Of a stretch of 64,000 nucleotides of DNA, positions 8,721 through 17,492 are shown piece after piece; within the stretch, counting starts at the first letter, position 1; every line of letters starts with the position of its first letter. The notes beneath the pieces are model-generated. The model was given only the letters and a program-made list of their open reading frames with translations, did no database searches and was not told the DNA's origin. The position numbers and the translations under genes are program-made. Origin of the DNA: BRH-c25 sp012519325 (GTDB taxonomy: Bacteria > Bacillota > Clostridia > Lutisporales > Lutisporaceae); contig JBMNHZ010000002.1 in the NCBI GenBank assembly GCA_050950645.1, positions 1 to 64,000 on the forward strand, given 5' to 3'.

Positions 8721-10127
8721 GTGGAAAAACAAGCAGTTGAAAAGAAAAAGCTAAATGTCCCAGACACATTCGTTATCATTTTTTTCTTAATGGTTGTACT
8801 AACTTTGCTAACTTACATAATCCCAGCCGGTCAGTATGATACAATTGTTGACACGGCAACGGGCCGTTCAGTTGTTGATCCTGAGTCATTCCATTTCATT
8901 GAAAGGACTCCTGTATCTCTCATAGGTTTCCTGGAAGCTATATATAAGGGCTGTCAAAACAGCGCGGGAATAATCTTTATGATTTTCCTCCTTGCTGCAT
9001 ACTCAAATATCATTAATGATACCGGAGCTATTTCCAGAGGTATTTCCTTGATTGCTAAGAAATATGATCGAAAGGCGTTGTATGCCATCCCGGTAATTAT
9101 GGTAGCATTGTCCTTGCTGGGTGCATCGGCGGTTATTGTTGATGCTTGCATTGCATTTATTCCCGTAGGTATGATCATCGCAAAGAAGTTAAACCTGGAC
9201 CCTGTAGCAGGAGCGGCTGTTATCTACCTGGGCTGCTATGCCGGATGGAACAGTTCATTCATGGCAGCTACTTCTGTTCAGACGGCACAAGCTATAGCTG
9301 GTCTGCCCTTACTTTCAGGTACGGGTTTTCGTTTTGTGGTTTATATGATTTTTACAGCAATTACAATTTTGTATGTCATGCGTTACTGTATAAAGGTAAA
9401 CAGGAACAGGAGCAACAGCGTTCTTGACCCTGATATGCTGGAGCAGTTTGACGCTGAGGTTGTTACTATTGATGAAGGTAAATTTGGTGGAAAAGATATA
9501 CTAATCATCCTTATTTTCTTTGGAGGAATTGTCTTTTATATCATAGGTAGTATGCTGTGGAGTTGGGGTCTTGATAAAATGGTCGCTGTTATTATGGCTA
9601 TTGGTATTATTTCGGGGCTGTTGGGCGGCATGTCTGCAAATGAAATGGCAAGATCGTTTACTGCAGGTATTAAGGATGTATCCTTCGGTGCAATCCTTGT
9701 TGGTGTTGCAAGTTCTTTGGCTGTAATTATGAACTCCGGAAATATTATACATACTATTATCTACGGAGCCTCTAAGATTATGACGCTGTTCCCCGGTGCA
9801 ATTGCGGGAGTTATTATGTTTTTTATCAATTTGGGCTTCAACTTTTTTGTGCCGTCAGGTCCTGCTCAAGCAGCTATTGTAATGCCGATTATGGCGCCAA
9901 TGGCTGATGTTATAGGTATTACCAGGCAGGTTGCCGTCCTATGCTTTCAGTACGGTGATGGTTTGTCCAATTCCATAATCCCCACCTCCGGTGTGCTTAT
10001 GGGTGTTTTAGGCATGGCAAAGATTCCATATCCAAAGTGGATGAAGTTCATGTTGAAGCTGTTTGCAATTTGGGTTGCCTATATATCGGTTGTCATAGTT
10101 ATTGCAGTACTTAGTGGTTATCGCTAA
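8721..10127 (+). CDS. YfcC/DcuC-like anion (carboxylate or amino acid) transporter
   Basis: A GTG start follows AAAGGAGTGG, giving 468 residues with about a dozen hydrophobic segments. The opening DTFVIIFFLMVVLTLLTYIIPAGQYD, the GAISRGI region and the two halves with conserved FVPSGPAQAAIVMPIMAP and QYGDGLSNSIIPTSG are typical of the YfcC/C4-dicarboxylate-carrier-like (ArcD/DcuC, ion-transporter superfamily) group. Members carry dicarboxylates or basic amino acids in exchange or symport. It is first gene of the operon continuing with FGGY kinase, M81 peptidase and a second transporter, so it probably imports the substrate that they process. The substrate is unknown. Confidence 0.8.
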   Translation: MEKQAVEKKKLNVPDTFVIIFFLMVVLTLLTYIIPAGQYDTIVDTATGRSVVDPESFHFIERTPVSLIGFLEAIYKGCQNSAGIIFMIFLLAAYSNIINDTGAISRGISLIAKKYDRKALYAIPVIMVALSLLGASAVIVDACIAFIPVGMIIAKKLNLDPVAGAAVIYLGCYAGWNSSFMAATSVQTAQAIAGLPLLSGTGFRFVVYMIFTAITILYVMRYCIKVNRNRSNSVLDPDMLEQFDAEVVTIDEGKFGGKDILIILIFFGGIVFYIIGSMLWSWGLDKMVAVIMAIGIISGLLGGMSANEMARSFTAGIKDVSFGAILVGVASSLAVIMNSGNIIHTIIYGASKIMTLFPGAIAGVIMFFINLGFNFFVPSGPAQAAIVMPIMAPMADVIGITRQVAVLCFQYGDGLSNSIIPTSGVLMGVLGMAKIPYPKWMKFMLKLFAIWVAYISVVIVIAVLSGYR

Positions 10128-10169
10128 TATAAATATTTATTTAAAAAGAGCCATATATGCAAGATTGAA

Positions 10170-10200
10170 CATGGGTTGAGGACTTTATCTTCAACCCATG
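10170..10200 (+). other. Intercistronic hairpin between transporter and kinase genes
   Basis: CATGGGTTGA (10170-10179) pairs with TCAACCCATG (10191-10200) around an 11-base loop, without a following U-tract. It ends ten bases before the GGAGG of the kinase gene. An RNA stability or processing element, or an operator half-site pair, is more likely than a terminator. Confidence 0.5.
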
Positions 10201-10221
10201 TGATTGGATGGAGGAAATACT

Positions 10222-11712
10222 GTGGATGACAGGTATATAATTTCTTATGATTTAGGAACAAGCGGTGTAAAAGTAGTACTTGTAACAATGAAGGGCAAGG
10301 TCATTGGCAGTGCGATACAAGATTATCCTCTTTACATAACGCAGGAAAATTGGGTAGAGCAGGATCCAGAGAGCTATTGGGATGCCTGCGGAAAGGCAAC
10401 AAAGAAGGTATTGTATGCTAATTCTATTAAAGGCGAAGATTGTATTGGGATTGTTTTCAGTACACAGTGGAAGGGTATTATCCCTATTGATGGGGATGGA
10501 AAAGTTTTGCATAATAGTATTATATGGATGGATAAGCGTGCCGGAGTGCAGGCAAAACAGCTAAATCAAGCTTTTGGCAAGGAGCTCTTTTGTGAAAGTG
10601 ATTATTGGCCAAAATTGGCATGGCTTCGTGAGAACAGATTTGAAATATATGAAAAAAGCGAATATATACTGGAAGCAAATTCTTATTTGAAATGGAAAGC
10701 AACCGGGGCAGTTTACTCAGATATAACCAATTGTTACACACGATCCTATTCTCCGGCAAAACAAAGTTTTTATGATAAGACTCTGAAATATGCAAATATT
10801 GAACCTAATAAGTTTCCACATTTATGCAATACCACAGATATTGTTGGTAAAGTCAGTAAAAAAGCTGCGAAAGAACTCGGTGTAAAAGAGGGTATTCCTG
10901 TTTTTGGAGGATGTTGTGATATCGCCGCATTGGCAATAGGCACAGGATCTTGTTCCTTAGGTGATGCCCATGCTTATCTAGGGACCTCTGGTTGGATTGG
11001 GTATGTCTTGCCCCATGACCCGGATGCTGTTTATGTTCCTCCATTGGATAAAGAAAAAGATATTGGTTTCTATGGCCTTGGTATTAGTGTAGGTCCTTCT
11101 ACAAATTGGATTGTCGATCAGCTTTATTTAAACGAAAAGGAAGAGCTTGGTTCGAAAGTGTGGACACTTATCGATAAAGAGCTTGAGAATATAGGCCCGG
11201 GATCCGGACGTCTGATTGCTGCACCATGGTTTTTCGGAGGGCGTCCGCCTTTCTCTTCCGGAGAGGCTCGTGCTATTTTTGCGAATTTAAACAGCAGTCA
11301 TACAAGAGCACATATGATGAGCGCGGTGATGGAAGGTATTTGTTATACTATGAGACAAAACCTGGAGGAGTTAAATAAAAAGACCCCTATACCACTGGAA
11401 AGGTTGACAGTATGCGGTGGAGGAACTAACAATGCTCATTGGATGCAAGCAATGGCAAATATTTTGAAGATTGATATCATAATTCCTGAAAATTCGGAGA
11501 ATGCCGGTGCTATTGGTGCAGCGTATTGTGCACTTATTGGATTGGGCATATGTAAATCTTTTGATACGATTAAGGATCATATTAAAATTGCTAAAGTATA
11601 TCATCCTGATAGAAGTACTTTTGCAGAATATGATTTAATTTATGAACAGTATAAGCAATTACATGAATCAATGTCATGGTTGTTTGATGCTCTGAACAGA
11701 CCTATAGATTAA
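10222..11712 (+). CDS. FGGY-family carbohydrate kinase (xylulokinase/gluconokinase-like)
   Basis: The GTG at 10222 is chosen because GGAGG (10210-10214) sits seven bases before it; a TTG at 10204 lies ahead of that site. The ~496-residue protein has both actin-fold halves. The N-terminal half has YDLGTSGVKVVLV (phosphate loop) and IIWMDKRAG; the C-terminal half has CDIAALAIGTG, YLGTSGW and LTVCGGGTNNAHWMQ (adenosine-binding region). FGGY kinases phosphorylate C3-C7 sugars, sugar acids or polyols. No aldolase, isomerase or dehydrogenase accompanies it, so the substrate cannot be named. Neighbours are a carboxylate-type transporter and an M81 peptidase in one operon. Confidence 0.88.
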   Translation: MDDRYIISYDLGTSGVKVVLVTMKGKVIGSAIQDYPLYITQENWVEQDPESYWDACGKATKKVLYANSIKGEDCIGIVFSTQWKGIIPIDGDGKVLHNSIIWMDKRAGVQAKQLNQAFGKELFCESDYWPKLAWLRENRFEIYEKSEYILEANSYLKWKATGAVYSDITNCYTRSYSPAKQSFYDKTLKYANIEPNKFPHLCNTTDIVGKVSKKAAKELGVKEGIPVFGGCCDIAALAIGTGSCSLGDAHAYLGTSGWIGYVLPHDPDAVYVPPLDKEKDIGFYGLGISVGPSTNWIVDQLYLNEKEELGSKVWTLIDKELENIGPGSGRLIAAPWFFGGRPPFSSGEARAIFANLNSSHTRAHMMSAVMEGICYTMRQNLEELNKKTPIPLERLTVCGGGTNNAHWMQAMANILKIDIIIPENSENAGAIGAAYCALIGLGICKSFDTIKDHIKIAKVYHPDRSTFAEYDLIYEQYKQLHESMSWLFDALNRPID

Positions 11713-11731
11713 ACTTTAGAGAGGATATAAA

Positions 11732-13261
11732 ATGACAAGAAATTCTATAGAGCCCCTCAGGATTATAGTAGCTGAATTTCATCAGGAAACAAACTCTTTT
11801 AATCCTCGAGTGTGGACAATGAAAAATTTTGAGCAGGATACATGCTTGGTTGGTGCGGAGATTATTGAAAAATGTGATGGCACTTCCGGAAGCGTTCTCA
11901 ATGGTATACTTTATACAGCCAGGAAGTACGGAGCAGAAATAATTCCGGCTTGCGCCCTGCGTGCAACTAGTGGCGGTCCAGTAGATCATAATGTTGTAGA
12001 TTACTTTCTCAATACAATACTGACATGCTATCACGCTAATAAGCCGGTAAATGGTTTAGTAATGGGTTTTCACGGTGCCACACAATCCACATGTATAGAT
12101 GACGTCTGCGGATATATACTTGAAAACATAAGAAAAGAAGTAGGGCAAGAGGTAATTGTTTCTGTCGGGTGTGATATGCATGCAAATGTTACGGAGAAGT
12201 GTATAGCGAATGCAGACTTCATCTGTGGTTTTCAAACATATCCACATGTAGATCAACATAATACAGGTATTCGTGTGACGGAACTTAGCTTTCGGAAGAT
12301 ATTAAAGAAGGGTAATATGTACTTGGCACATGCTATTTTGCCTATGATTGTCCCTGCTTCGGGCTACAGTACAAATAAAAGCCCATTTATGGAGATTATT
12401 GACTATGGACATGAAATGGTTAGACAGGGCGAACTATTAGATTTTTCTATATTTCATATGCAGCCATGGCTTGATGTTAATCCGGCAGGATCTAGCATTT
12501 TAACGATTGCAGAGGATGAGGAAAAGACAAAAAAATATGCAAAAATTTTGGCTGAATCCATCTTTAGATGCAGAGACAAATTTTGGCCAAAATTATATGA
12601 AATAGATGAAGTAATCCAGCTTGTTAAAGATGCACCGCCAGGGAAACCAGTTGTTTTAGTTGATATGGCTGATTCGCCAGGGGCCGGAGCGTTAGGTGAC
12701 AGTGCTGTAGTAGTTATGCATCTGATACAACAGAATTGTCCTGTACGTGCCGCAACAATTGTATGCGACGAGAAGGCGGTGCGCTTGGCTGAAAAGGTTG
12801 GAGTAGGAAATTGTGCAGAATTCTGCGTTGGAGGGGGTTTGACACCAGGAATGCCGGGCCCGGTAAAAATTAAGGCATGTGTTACTTCGATACACGAAGG
12901 CATTTTCTATCAAGAAGGACCTGTTGGAAAAGGTTTGCACAGGAACCTTGGGAAAACTGTAGTTTTGTCAGCCGGAAACATCGATTTATTAGTATGTGAA
13001 AATCTTTCCGGAACAAGTGATGTCCAGGTATATCGCAGCTTTGGCATTGAACCTACCCTTTACCAGCTTATTGTAGTGAAGTCAAACACATCTTTTCGTG
13101 CCGCATATAGGCCTTTGGCCCATAAGATTTGTCTGACAAACACGCCAGGAGCTAGTTCTGCAGATCTAAAGAAGCTTAACTACACACATTTGCCAAGAAG
13201 CTTTTATCCTTTTGATTCCTTGCAGGACTTCAAAGTGGGCGAACCTAAAATTTACAAATAA
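11732..13261 (+). CDS. M81-family metallopeptidase (MlrC-like)
   Basis: This 509-residue protein starts 20 bases after the kinase stop (site GAGAGGAT). The N-terminal MlrC domain shows AEFHQETNSF, GLVMGFHGATQS, VGCDMHANVT and YPHVDQHNTG, which provide the His/Asp metal ligands. The C-terminal domain has LVDMADSPGAGALGDS, matching the family's DNPGGGxxGD loop. MlrC was named for microcystin-fragment hydrolysis, but most members sit in catabolic operons of unknown substrate. Here it lies between a sugar-type kinase and a transporter, so it may cleave an amide or peptide-like bond in an acidic substrate. Confidence 0.88.
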   Translation: MTRNSIEPLRIIVAEFHQETNSFNPRVWTMKNFEQDTCLVGAEIIEKCDGTSGSVLNGILYTARKYGAEIIPACALRATSGGPVDHNVVDYFLNTILTCYHANKPVNGLVMGFHGATQSTCIDDVCGYILENIRKEVGQEVIVSVGCDMHANVTEKCIANADFICGFQTYPHVDQHNTGIRVTELSFRKILKKGNMYLAHAILPMIVPASGYSTNKSPFMEIIDYGHEMVRQGELLDFSIFHMQPWLDVNPAGSSILTIAEDEEKTKKYAKILAESIFRCRDKFWPKLYEIDEVIQLVKDAPPGKPVVLVDMADSPGAGALGDSAVVVMHLIQQNCPVRAATIVCDEKAVRLAEKVGVGNCAEFCVGGGLTPGMPGPVKIKACVTSIHEGIFYQEGPVGKGLHRNLGKTVVLSAGNIDLLVCENLSGTSDVQVYRSFGIEPTLYQLIVVKSNTSFRAAYRPLAHKICLTNTPGASSADLKKLNYTHLPRSFYPFDSLQDFKVGEPKIYK

Positions 13262-13398
13262 TTCATATATTCGCTGCAAAAGCTTTTAATTGTAATTCGT
13301 ATCCTGCCAAGATGATGCTATTATGCTTGGATTTCTGGTTGAAATTCATAAACACCTTAACAGCGGTTACCTATAATGCTAAAAGGAGAATAGGAGAT

Positions 13399-14598
13399 AT
13401 GAGTTATCTGGGAAGTATGGCCTCAAACATCTTTTCAGTTGTTTTTGTTGTGTTTTTAATTGCAGCGCTAGGTTATCTAATCGGAGGAATAAGATTTAAA
13501 GGTATTTCCCTCGGCACTGCCGGTATACTGGTTGTTTCGCTTTTATACGGTATATTGGTCAACTATATTCCGTCATTTTTTATTGGAAATGCAGAAATAA
13601 TATTATTTGATGCAGCAATTAAAGCAAGATACAGCTTTATTTCAAGTCTTGGTACTGCAATGTTTGTTGCTGCAGTTGGTTTTATTGCGGGGCCGAAATT
13701 TTTCAGAACTTTTAACAAAAAAACATTATCTTATGTCTTTCTAGGCATAATTATTATTCTGATAGGCACATTAACGGCTATTTTGTTTATTGTTATAGAT
13801 GATGAAATTACTACATCCATGGCGGTAGGCTTGCTAACCGGTGCACTTACAAGCACTCCCGGCCTTGCTTCAGCAAGAGAGGTAGCGATGGCTGATGCCG
13901 ATGCAATAACTGCCGGATATGGAATTGCTTATCTATTTGGAGTATTAGGGGTAGTGTTTTTTGTTCAGTTAGTTCCCAAGATTCTCAATATTGATATGGA
14001 AAAAGAACGAAAAAGCTTTGTAGAAGTAAGTGCTATTACAACTAAGCCTATAGATAAGAAAACAATGAAACTAGAACCCTTTGGTTTTTTTCCGTTTATG
14101 TTGGCTATTGCTATGGGTGTTATTATAGGTTCGATAAGAATTCCGGGGATTGGTTTTTCTCTTGGAATATCAGGTGGTACTTTGGCAGCCGGACTGATTA
14201 TAGGGCATTTTGGGCATATAGGATCAATTGACTGTCGAATCGAAAAAGGAACTTTAAACTTCTTTCGTGAGTTTGGATTAATTCTGTTTTTAATTGGGGC
14301 AGGTGTATCCGGTGGTATACACTTTATTAGCAACTTGAAACTAAAGTATTTCTTATATGGTGCAGTTATGACATTAGTTCCAATGATTGCAGGATATCTG
14401 ATTGCCAAATATATATTCAAGCTTACTTTGTTCAATAATCTCGGGTCAATTACCGGCGGTATGACCAGTACTCCGGCGCTTGGGGCTCTAATCGCTGTAA
14501 CAGGTACAGATGAGGTAGCATCTGCATATGCAGCTACATATCCTATTGCGCTTGCTTCAGTTGTTATAGCATCAAAGCTGATTATTATATTTTGCTAA
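13399..14598 (+). CDS. AspT/YidE-family (AAEx) membrane transporter
   Basis: The ATG at 13399 follows AGGAGAATAGGAGAT and begins MSYLGSMASNIFS, a membrane start; the frame upstream to 13312 is not needed. The ~399 residues hold about ten helices in two repeats, each with the family signature: TGALTSTPGLASA and TGGMTSTPALGAL. These are the aspartate:alanine exchanger (AspT) duplication motifs. The RCK_C (TrkA-C) domains found between halves in many AAEx members are missing, so this is a short form. It is the last gene of the 8.7-14.6 kb operon; it may export a product, such as an amino acid, while the first gene imports substrate. Confidence 0.8.
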   Translation: MSYLGSMASNIFSVVFVVFLIAALGYLIGGIRFKGISLGTAGILVVSLLYGILVNYIPSFFIGNAEIILFDAAIKARYSFISSLGTAMFVAAVGFIAGPKFFRTFNKKTLSYVFLGIIIILIGTLTAILFIVIDDEITTSMAVGLLTGALTSTPGLASAREVAMADADAITAGYGIAYLFGVLGVVFFVQLVPKILNIDMEKERKSFVEVSAITTKPIDKKTMKLEPFGFFPFMLAIAMGVIIGSIRIPGIGFSLGISGGTLAAGLIIGHFGHIGSIDCRIEKGTLNFFREFGLILFLIGAGVSGGIHFISNLKLKYFLYGAVMTLVPMIAGYLIAKYIFKLTLFNNLGSITGGMTSTPALGALIAVTGTDEVASAYAATYPIALASVVIASKLIIIFC

Positions 14599-14670
14599 AA
14601 GGGTAAGGGGACATGAATTGTTCTCTGTTTATGCTTAGGCAAGCTTCATAAGAAAAGTTACAGCGTAGGT

Positions 14671-14762
14671 ATCCAGGGCACATAAGTCAGGCAGCTATAG
14701 GTAAAAGCATCAAATACAGCTGTCTGAGTGATGTGTCCGTCGTGATTTTTTGAGGGTTAAAA
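14671..14762 (+). repeat. 92-bp hairpin repeat, right copy
   Basis: This is a direct copy of 7534-7625 with three A-to-G differences (89 of 92 identical). It starts 72 bp after the last gene of the catabolic cluster, while the left copy ends 34 bp before the regulator gene. The two copies bracket the whole 7-kb cluster in direct orientation. Confidence 0.8.
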
Positions 14763-14837
14763 TTGAAAATACAAACATAGAATTAATTAGCCATCATGGC
14801 TGAATATATTAGTATCAGATGAAGGATTTTAGCCGAT

Positions 14838-16235
14838 ATGAAGAGTATTGATACAAAAAGGCTTTTTAAAAAAGGATTTTTTGAAAATGCCAAAATAATA
14901 ACAGCTTCAGTGATGCTGGTATATTTGCTTATTTCGTTATACTTTATGAATCATTTTTTTTTCAATACTATAATAAACGGAGCAGACGTTTCATTAAAAG
15001 CCCACAGCAAAGCAGAAGAAATAATTACGAGCTATGTTAAGAATTATAAGCTGCAGTTGATTGAACGGAACGGAAAAACAGAAGAAATTGCAGGACAAGG
15101 CATCGGAATGGAATTCAACAGAAAAAACAGCATTTCTAAAATTCATAAAATGCAAAGCTCGTTTAAATGGCCGATTTCATTATTTAAGAAGCAAAATTTT
15201 TATGTAAAGGATTTGTTTATATATAATAAAGAATACCTGGAAGACAGAATAAATAATTTGGACTGTTTGAACAAAGATATCATAGAACCCCAAAATGTTA
15301 GCTTCAGGTATGCAAACGGTTGTTACGAAGTGATAAAAGAGGTATATGGAAACAAGCTTCATAAAGGCAGGTTATATGAAGTAATAGAGATGAGTATATT
15401 AAAAGGGCAAACCGTATTGGATTTGGATAAAAGTTTTTGCTATATAAGTCCGAAGTATACCTTAAGCTCTGACAAAACTCAACGGGCCAAGGATCTGCTT
15501 AACAGGTATGTATCAGCAAAAATCACATATATACTTAGAAGTAATAAGGAAATATTGGATAAAGATACCATAAATCAATGGCTTAGTGTTGATGAAGACC
15601 TGGAGATAGTAATAGACGAAAATGCTGTTAGAAGCTATGTAAGGGGATTGAGCAAAAAGTATGATACAGCCGGTGCAGCAAGAAAGTTTAAGACATCTGT
15701 GAATAAAACAGTAGAAGTAAAGGGTGGTTTTTACGGATGGAAAATGAATATTGCCGCTGAAACCCAGGTACTGACAGAAAATATAAAACGCGGTGAAGTG
15801 CTTGAAAAAGAGCCTATATACATTCAAAAGGCTTTATCCCGGGATGAAAATGACATAGGGGATACATATGTGGAAATCAATATAACGAGACAGTATTTGT
15901 GGTTTTATAAAGCCGGGAAGCTTATAGCCCAAGGACACATAGTTTCAGGCAATCCCAACAGGGGGAATGCCACCAGCCTTGGCGTCTATATGCTGAATTA
16001 TAAAGAAACTGATACTACTATAAGAGGGCCTGGTTATGAAGCGGATGTAACCTATTGGATGCCTTTTAACGGGAATATTGGAATTCATGATGCTGACTGG
16101 AGATATTCTTTTGGAGGAAATATCTATAAGAGAAACGGAACCCATGGATGCATAAATGTTCCGTTATATTTAGCCAAAAGGATTTTTGAAAATATAGAAG
16201 AGGGAACACCTGTTATTTGTTATGAAGAGCAGTGA
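14838..16235 (+). CDS. L,D-transpeptidase with N-terminal peptidoglycan-binding region
   Basis: The 465-residue protein has a short cytoplasmic start, one membrane anchor (~19-42), then a region like the putative peptidoglycan-binding domain of YkuD proteins (~45-320). The C-terminal YkuD domain (~340-465) holds INITRQYLWFYKAGKLI, the IGIHD segment and RNGTHGCINVP, where His and Cys are the catalytic pair. It would form 3-3 cross-links or attach proteins in the wall, acting outside the membrane. It lies upstream of two SLH-domain genes, giving a cell-wall neighbourhood. No clear ribosome site is visible; GAAGGATTTTAGCCG is the best candidate. Confidence 0.88.
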   Translation: MKSIDTKRLFKKGFFENAKIITASVMLVYLLISLYFMNHFFFNTIINGADVSLKAHSKAEEIITSYVKNYKLQLIERNGKTEEIAGQGIGMEFNRKNSISKIHKMQSSFKWPISLFKKQNFYVKDLFIYNKEYLEDRINNLDCLNKDIIEPQNVSFRYANGCYEVIKEVYGNKLHKGRLYEVIEMSILKGQTVLDLDKSFCYISPKYTLSSDKTQRAKDLLNRYVSAKITYILRSNKEILDKDTINQWLSVDEDLEIVIDENAVRSYVRGLSKKYDTAGAARKFKTSVNKTVEVKGGFYGWKMNIAAETQVLTENIKRGEVLEKEPIYIQKALSRDENDIGDTYVEINITRQYLWFYKAGKLIAQGHIVSGNPNRGNATSLGVYMLNYKETDTTIRGPGYEADVTYWMPFNGNIGIHDADWRYSFGGNIYKRNGTHGCINVPLYLAKRIFENIEEGTPVICYEEQ

Positions 16236-16399
16236 TATTGAGAGTGGGCAGAAATACAAATTATGGCTGAAGTGGAATAATAAAGTTGGCCCATTCAATA
16301 AGTTTTTGTGTTATCATATATATAATTATACAACAAGGCGAAAAGGTGTGCAGTAGGTAATTTCATGGACAAGCTTCATAAGAGAGGATGAAGTAGAGG

Positions 16400-17449
16400 A
16401 TGAGAAAAAAATGCAGCAGAGTCTGTTTGGCTTTTGTATTGATAATAATGGTGATTGCATTAACTGCAAGCATTACATATGCTGATTCGGATATGTCACA
16501 GCCAAGTGACTGGGCAAAAGCAGAAATTGAAAAAGCAAAAGAAATTAATCTTTTTCCGGAAAGGCTTCAAGGAAGATACAGAAGCGATATAACCAGAGAA
16601 GAGTTCAGCGAGATTGCTGTTAATCTGTATGAAGCCTTAAGCGGTAAAAAGGGTGTGTTGCAAGGAGAGAATCCTTTTACCGATACGCAAAGCACGGAAG
16701 TCAGGATAGCAAACAGCCTGGGAATAGTAAAAGGCATAGGAGGAGGAAGGTTTGCTCCCGATAACGCAATAACCCGACAGGAAATCAGTGTGATGATGTA
16801 TCGTACACTGCAGGCAGCAAAACCCGGATACGACTATTCAAAACAGTATGAACACATATTTGCGGACTATGATATGATTTCTTCATGGGCACGGGAGGCA
16901 GTAGACTATTTATATGCCATGGAAATCATAAACGGAGTCGGGGACAATCGATTCAGCCCCAAGGGGAATACATCCAGAGAGCAGGCAATAGTTATTGCCA
17001 AAAGAATGCACGATAAGGTTTCTGCATCCAGGGATAATTTAATTGCGTCGCGAGATGGGACAAGCAGACAAGAAAATGATATAAAATTGAAATTGGCAAA
17101 ACTCATCTCTCAGGAGTTAGGAAAGCCTTATAAGTGGGGAGGAACGGGTCCTGACAGCTATGACTGTTCCGGGTTGGTGTATTCCATATATGGCAAGCTT
17201 GGCATATCACTGCCAAGAACAGCAAGGGATCAGGCTGGTGTTGGCACTTATGTATCAAAGGAAGAGCTGCAGTATGGTGATTTGGTGCTTTTCGCAAGAG
17301 ACGGCAAGAATATAAACCACGTCGGAATATACGTAGGAGACGGTAAAATGGTGCACTCCCCTCAAACGGGAGATGTGGTAAAGTTTACAACAATTATGTC
17401 GGGATATTATGAGAGATGTTATTATACTGCCAGAAGGGTTATTAATTAA
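16400..17449 (+). CDS. Secreted SLH-domain NlpC/P60 endopeptidase
   Basis: A signal peptide (residues 1-28, ending TYA) is followed by about three S-layer-homology repeats (~33-210; TREEFSEIAVNLYE, ITRQEISVMMYRT and TSREQAIVIAKRM mark them). A C-terminal NlpC/P60 cysteine peptidase follows (~235-349). Catalytic Cys lies in YDCSGLVYS and His in NHVGIYVGDG. The enzyme probably cuts gamma-D-Glu-diaminopimelate bonds in wall peptides while the SLH repeats hold it to secondary wall polymer. The ribosome site is AGAGGATG. A strong terminator follows directly. Confidence 0.92.
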   Translation: MRKKCSRVCLAFVLIIMVIALTASITYADSDMSQPSDWAKAEIEKAKEINLFPERLQGRYRSDITREEFSEIAVNLYEALSGKKGVLQGENPFTDTQSTEVRIANSLGIVKGIGGGRFAPDNAITRQEISVMMYRTLQAAKPGYDYSKQYEHIFADYDMISSWAREAVDYLYAMEIINGVGDNRFSPKGNTSREQAIVIAKRMHDKVSASRDNLIASRDGTSRQENDIKLKLAKLISQELGKPYKWGGTGPDSYDCSGLVYSIYGKLGISLPRTARDQAGVGTYVSKEELQYGDLVLFARDGKNINHVGIYVGDGKMVHSPQTGDVVKFTTIMSGYYERCYYTARRVIN

Positions 17450-17474
17450 AAAAGGCGGCCATTGGCCGCCTTTT
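17450..17474. terminator. Strong bidirectional terminator between convergent genes
   Basis: AAAAGGCGGCC (17450-17460) pairs with GGCCGCCTTTT (17464-17474) over a three-base loop. The A-run/T-run flanks make it work for the NlpC/P60 gene on the plus strand and the SLH gene on the minus strand. Confidence 0.9.
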
Positions 17475-17492
17475 CATATATATTTACCTGAA

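Noticed and set aside
12454..12903. 149-residue minus-strand frame within the M81 gene
   Set aside because: It is antisense to conserved MlrC motifs and shows no start signal or family pattern.
16328..16350. TACAACAAGGCGAAAAGGTG as a fifth copy of the TATAACGAGGCG repeat
   Set aside because: Only ~20 bases resemble the 5' arm, with mismatches, and no 3' arm is found; it may be a chance match or a worn relic.
14641..16385. AAGCTTCATAAG recurring at 14641, ~15356 (as AAGCTTCATAAAG, inside the transpeptidase gene) and 16371
   Set aside because: The match is only 12 bases in AT-rich DNA, one occurrence is within codons, and there is no shared flank.
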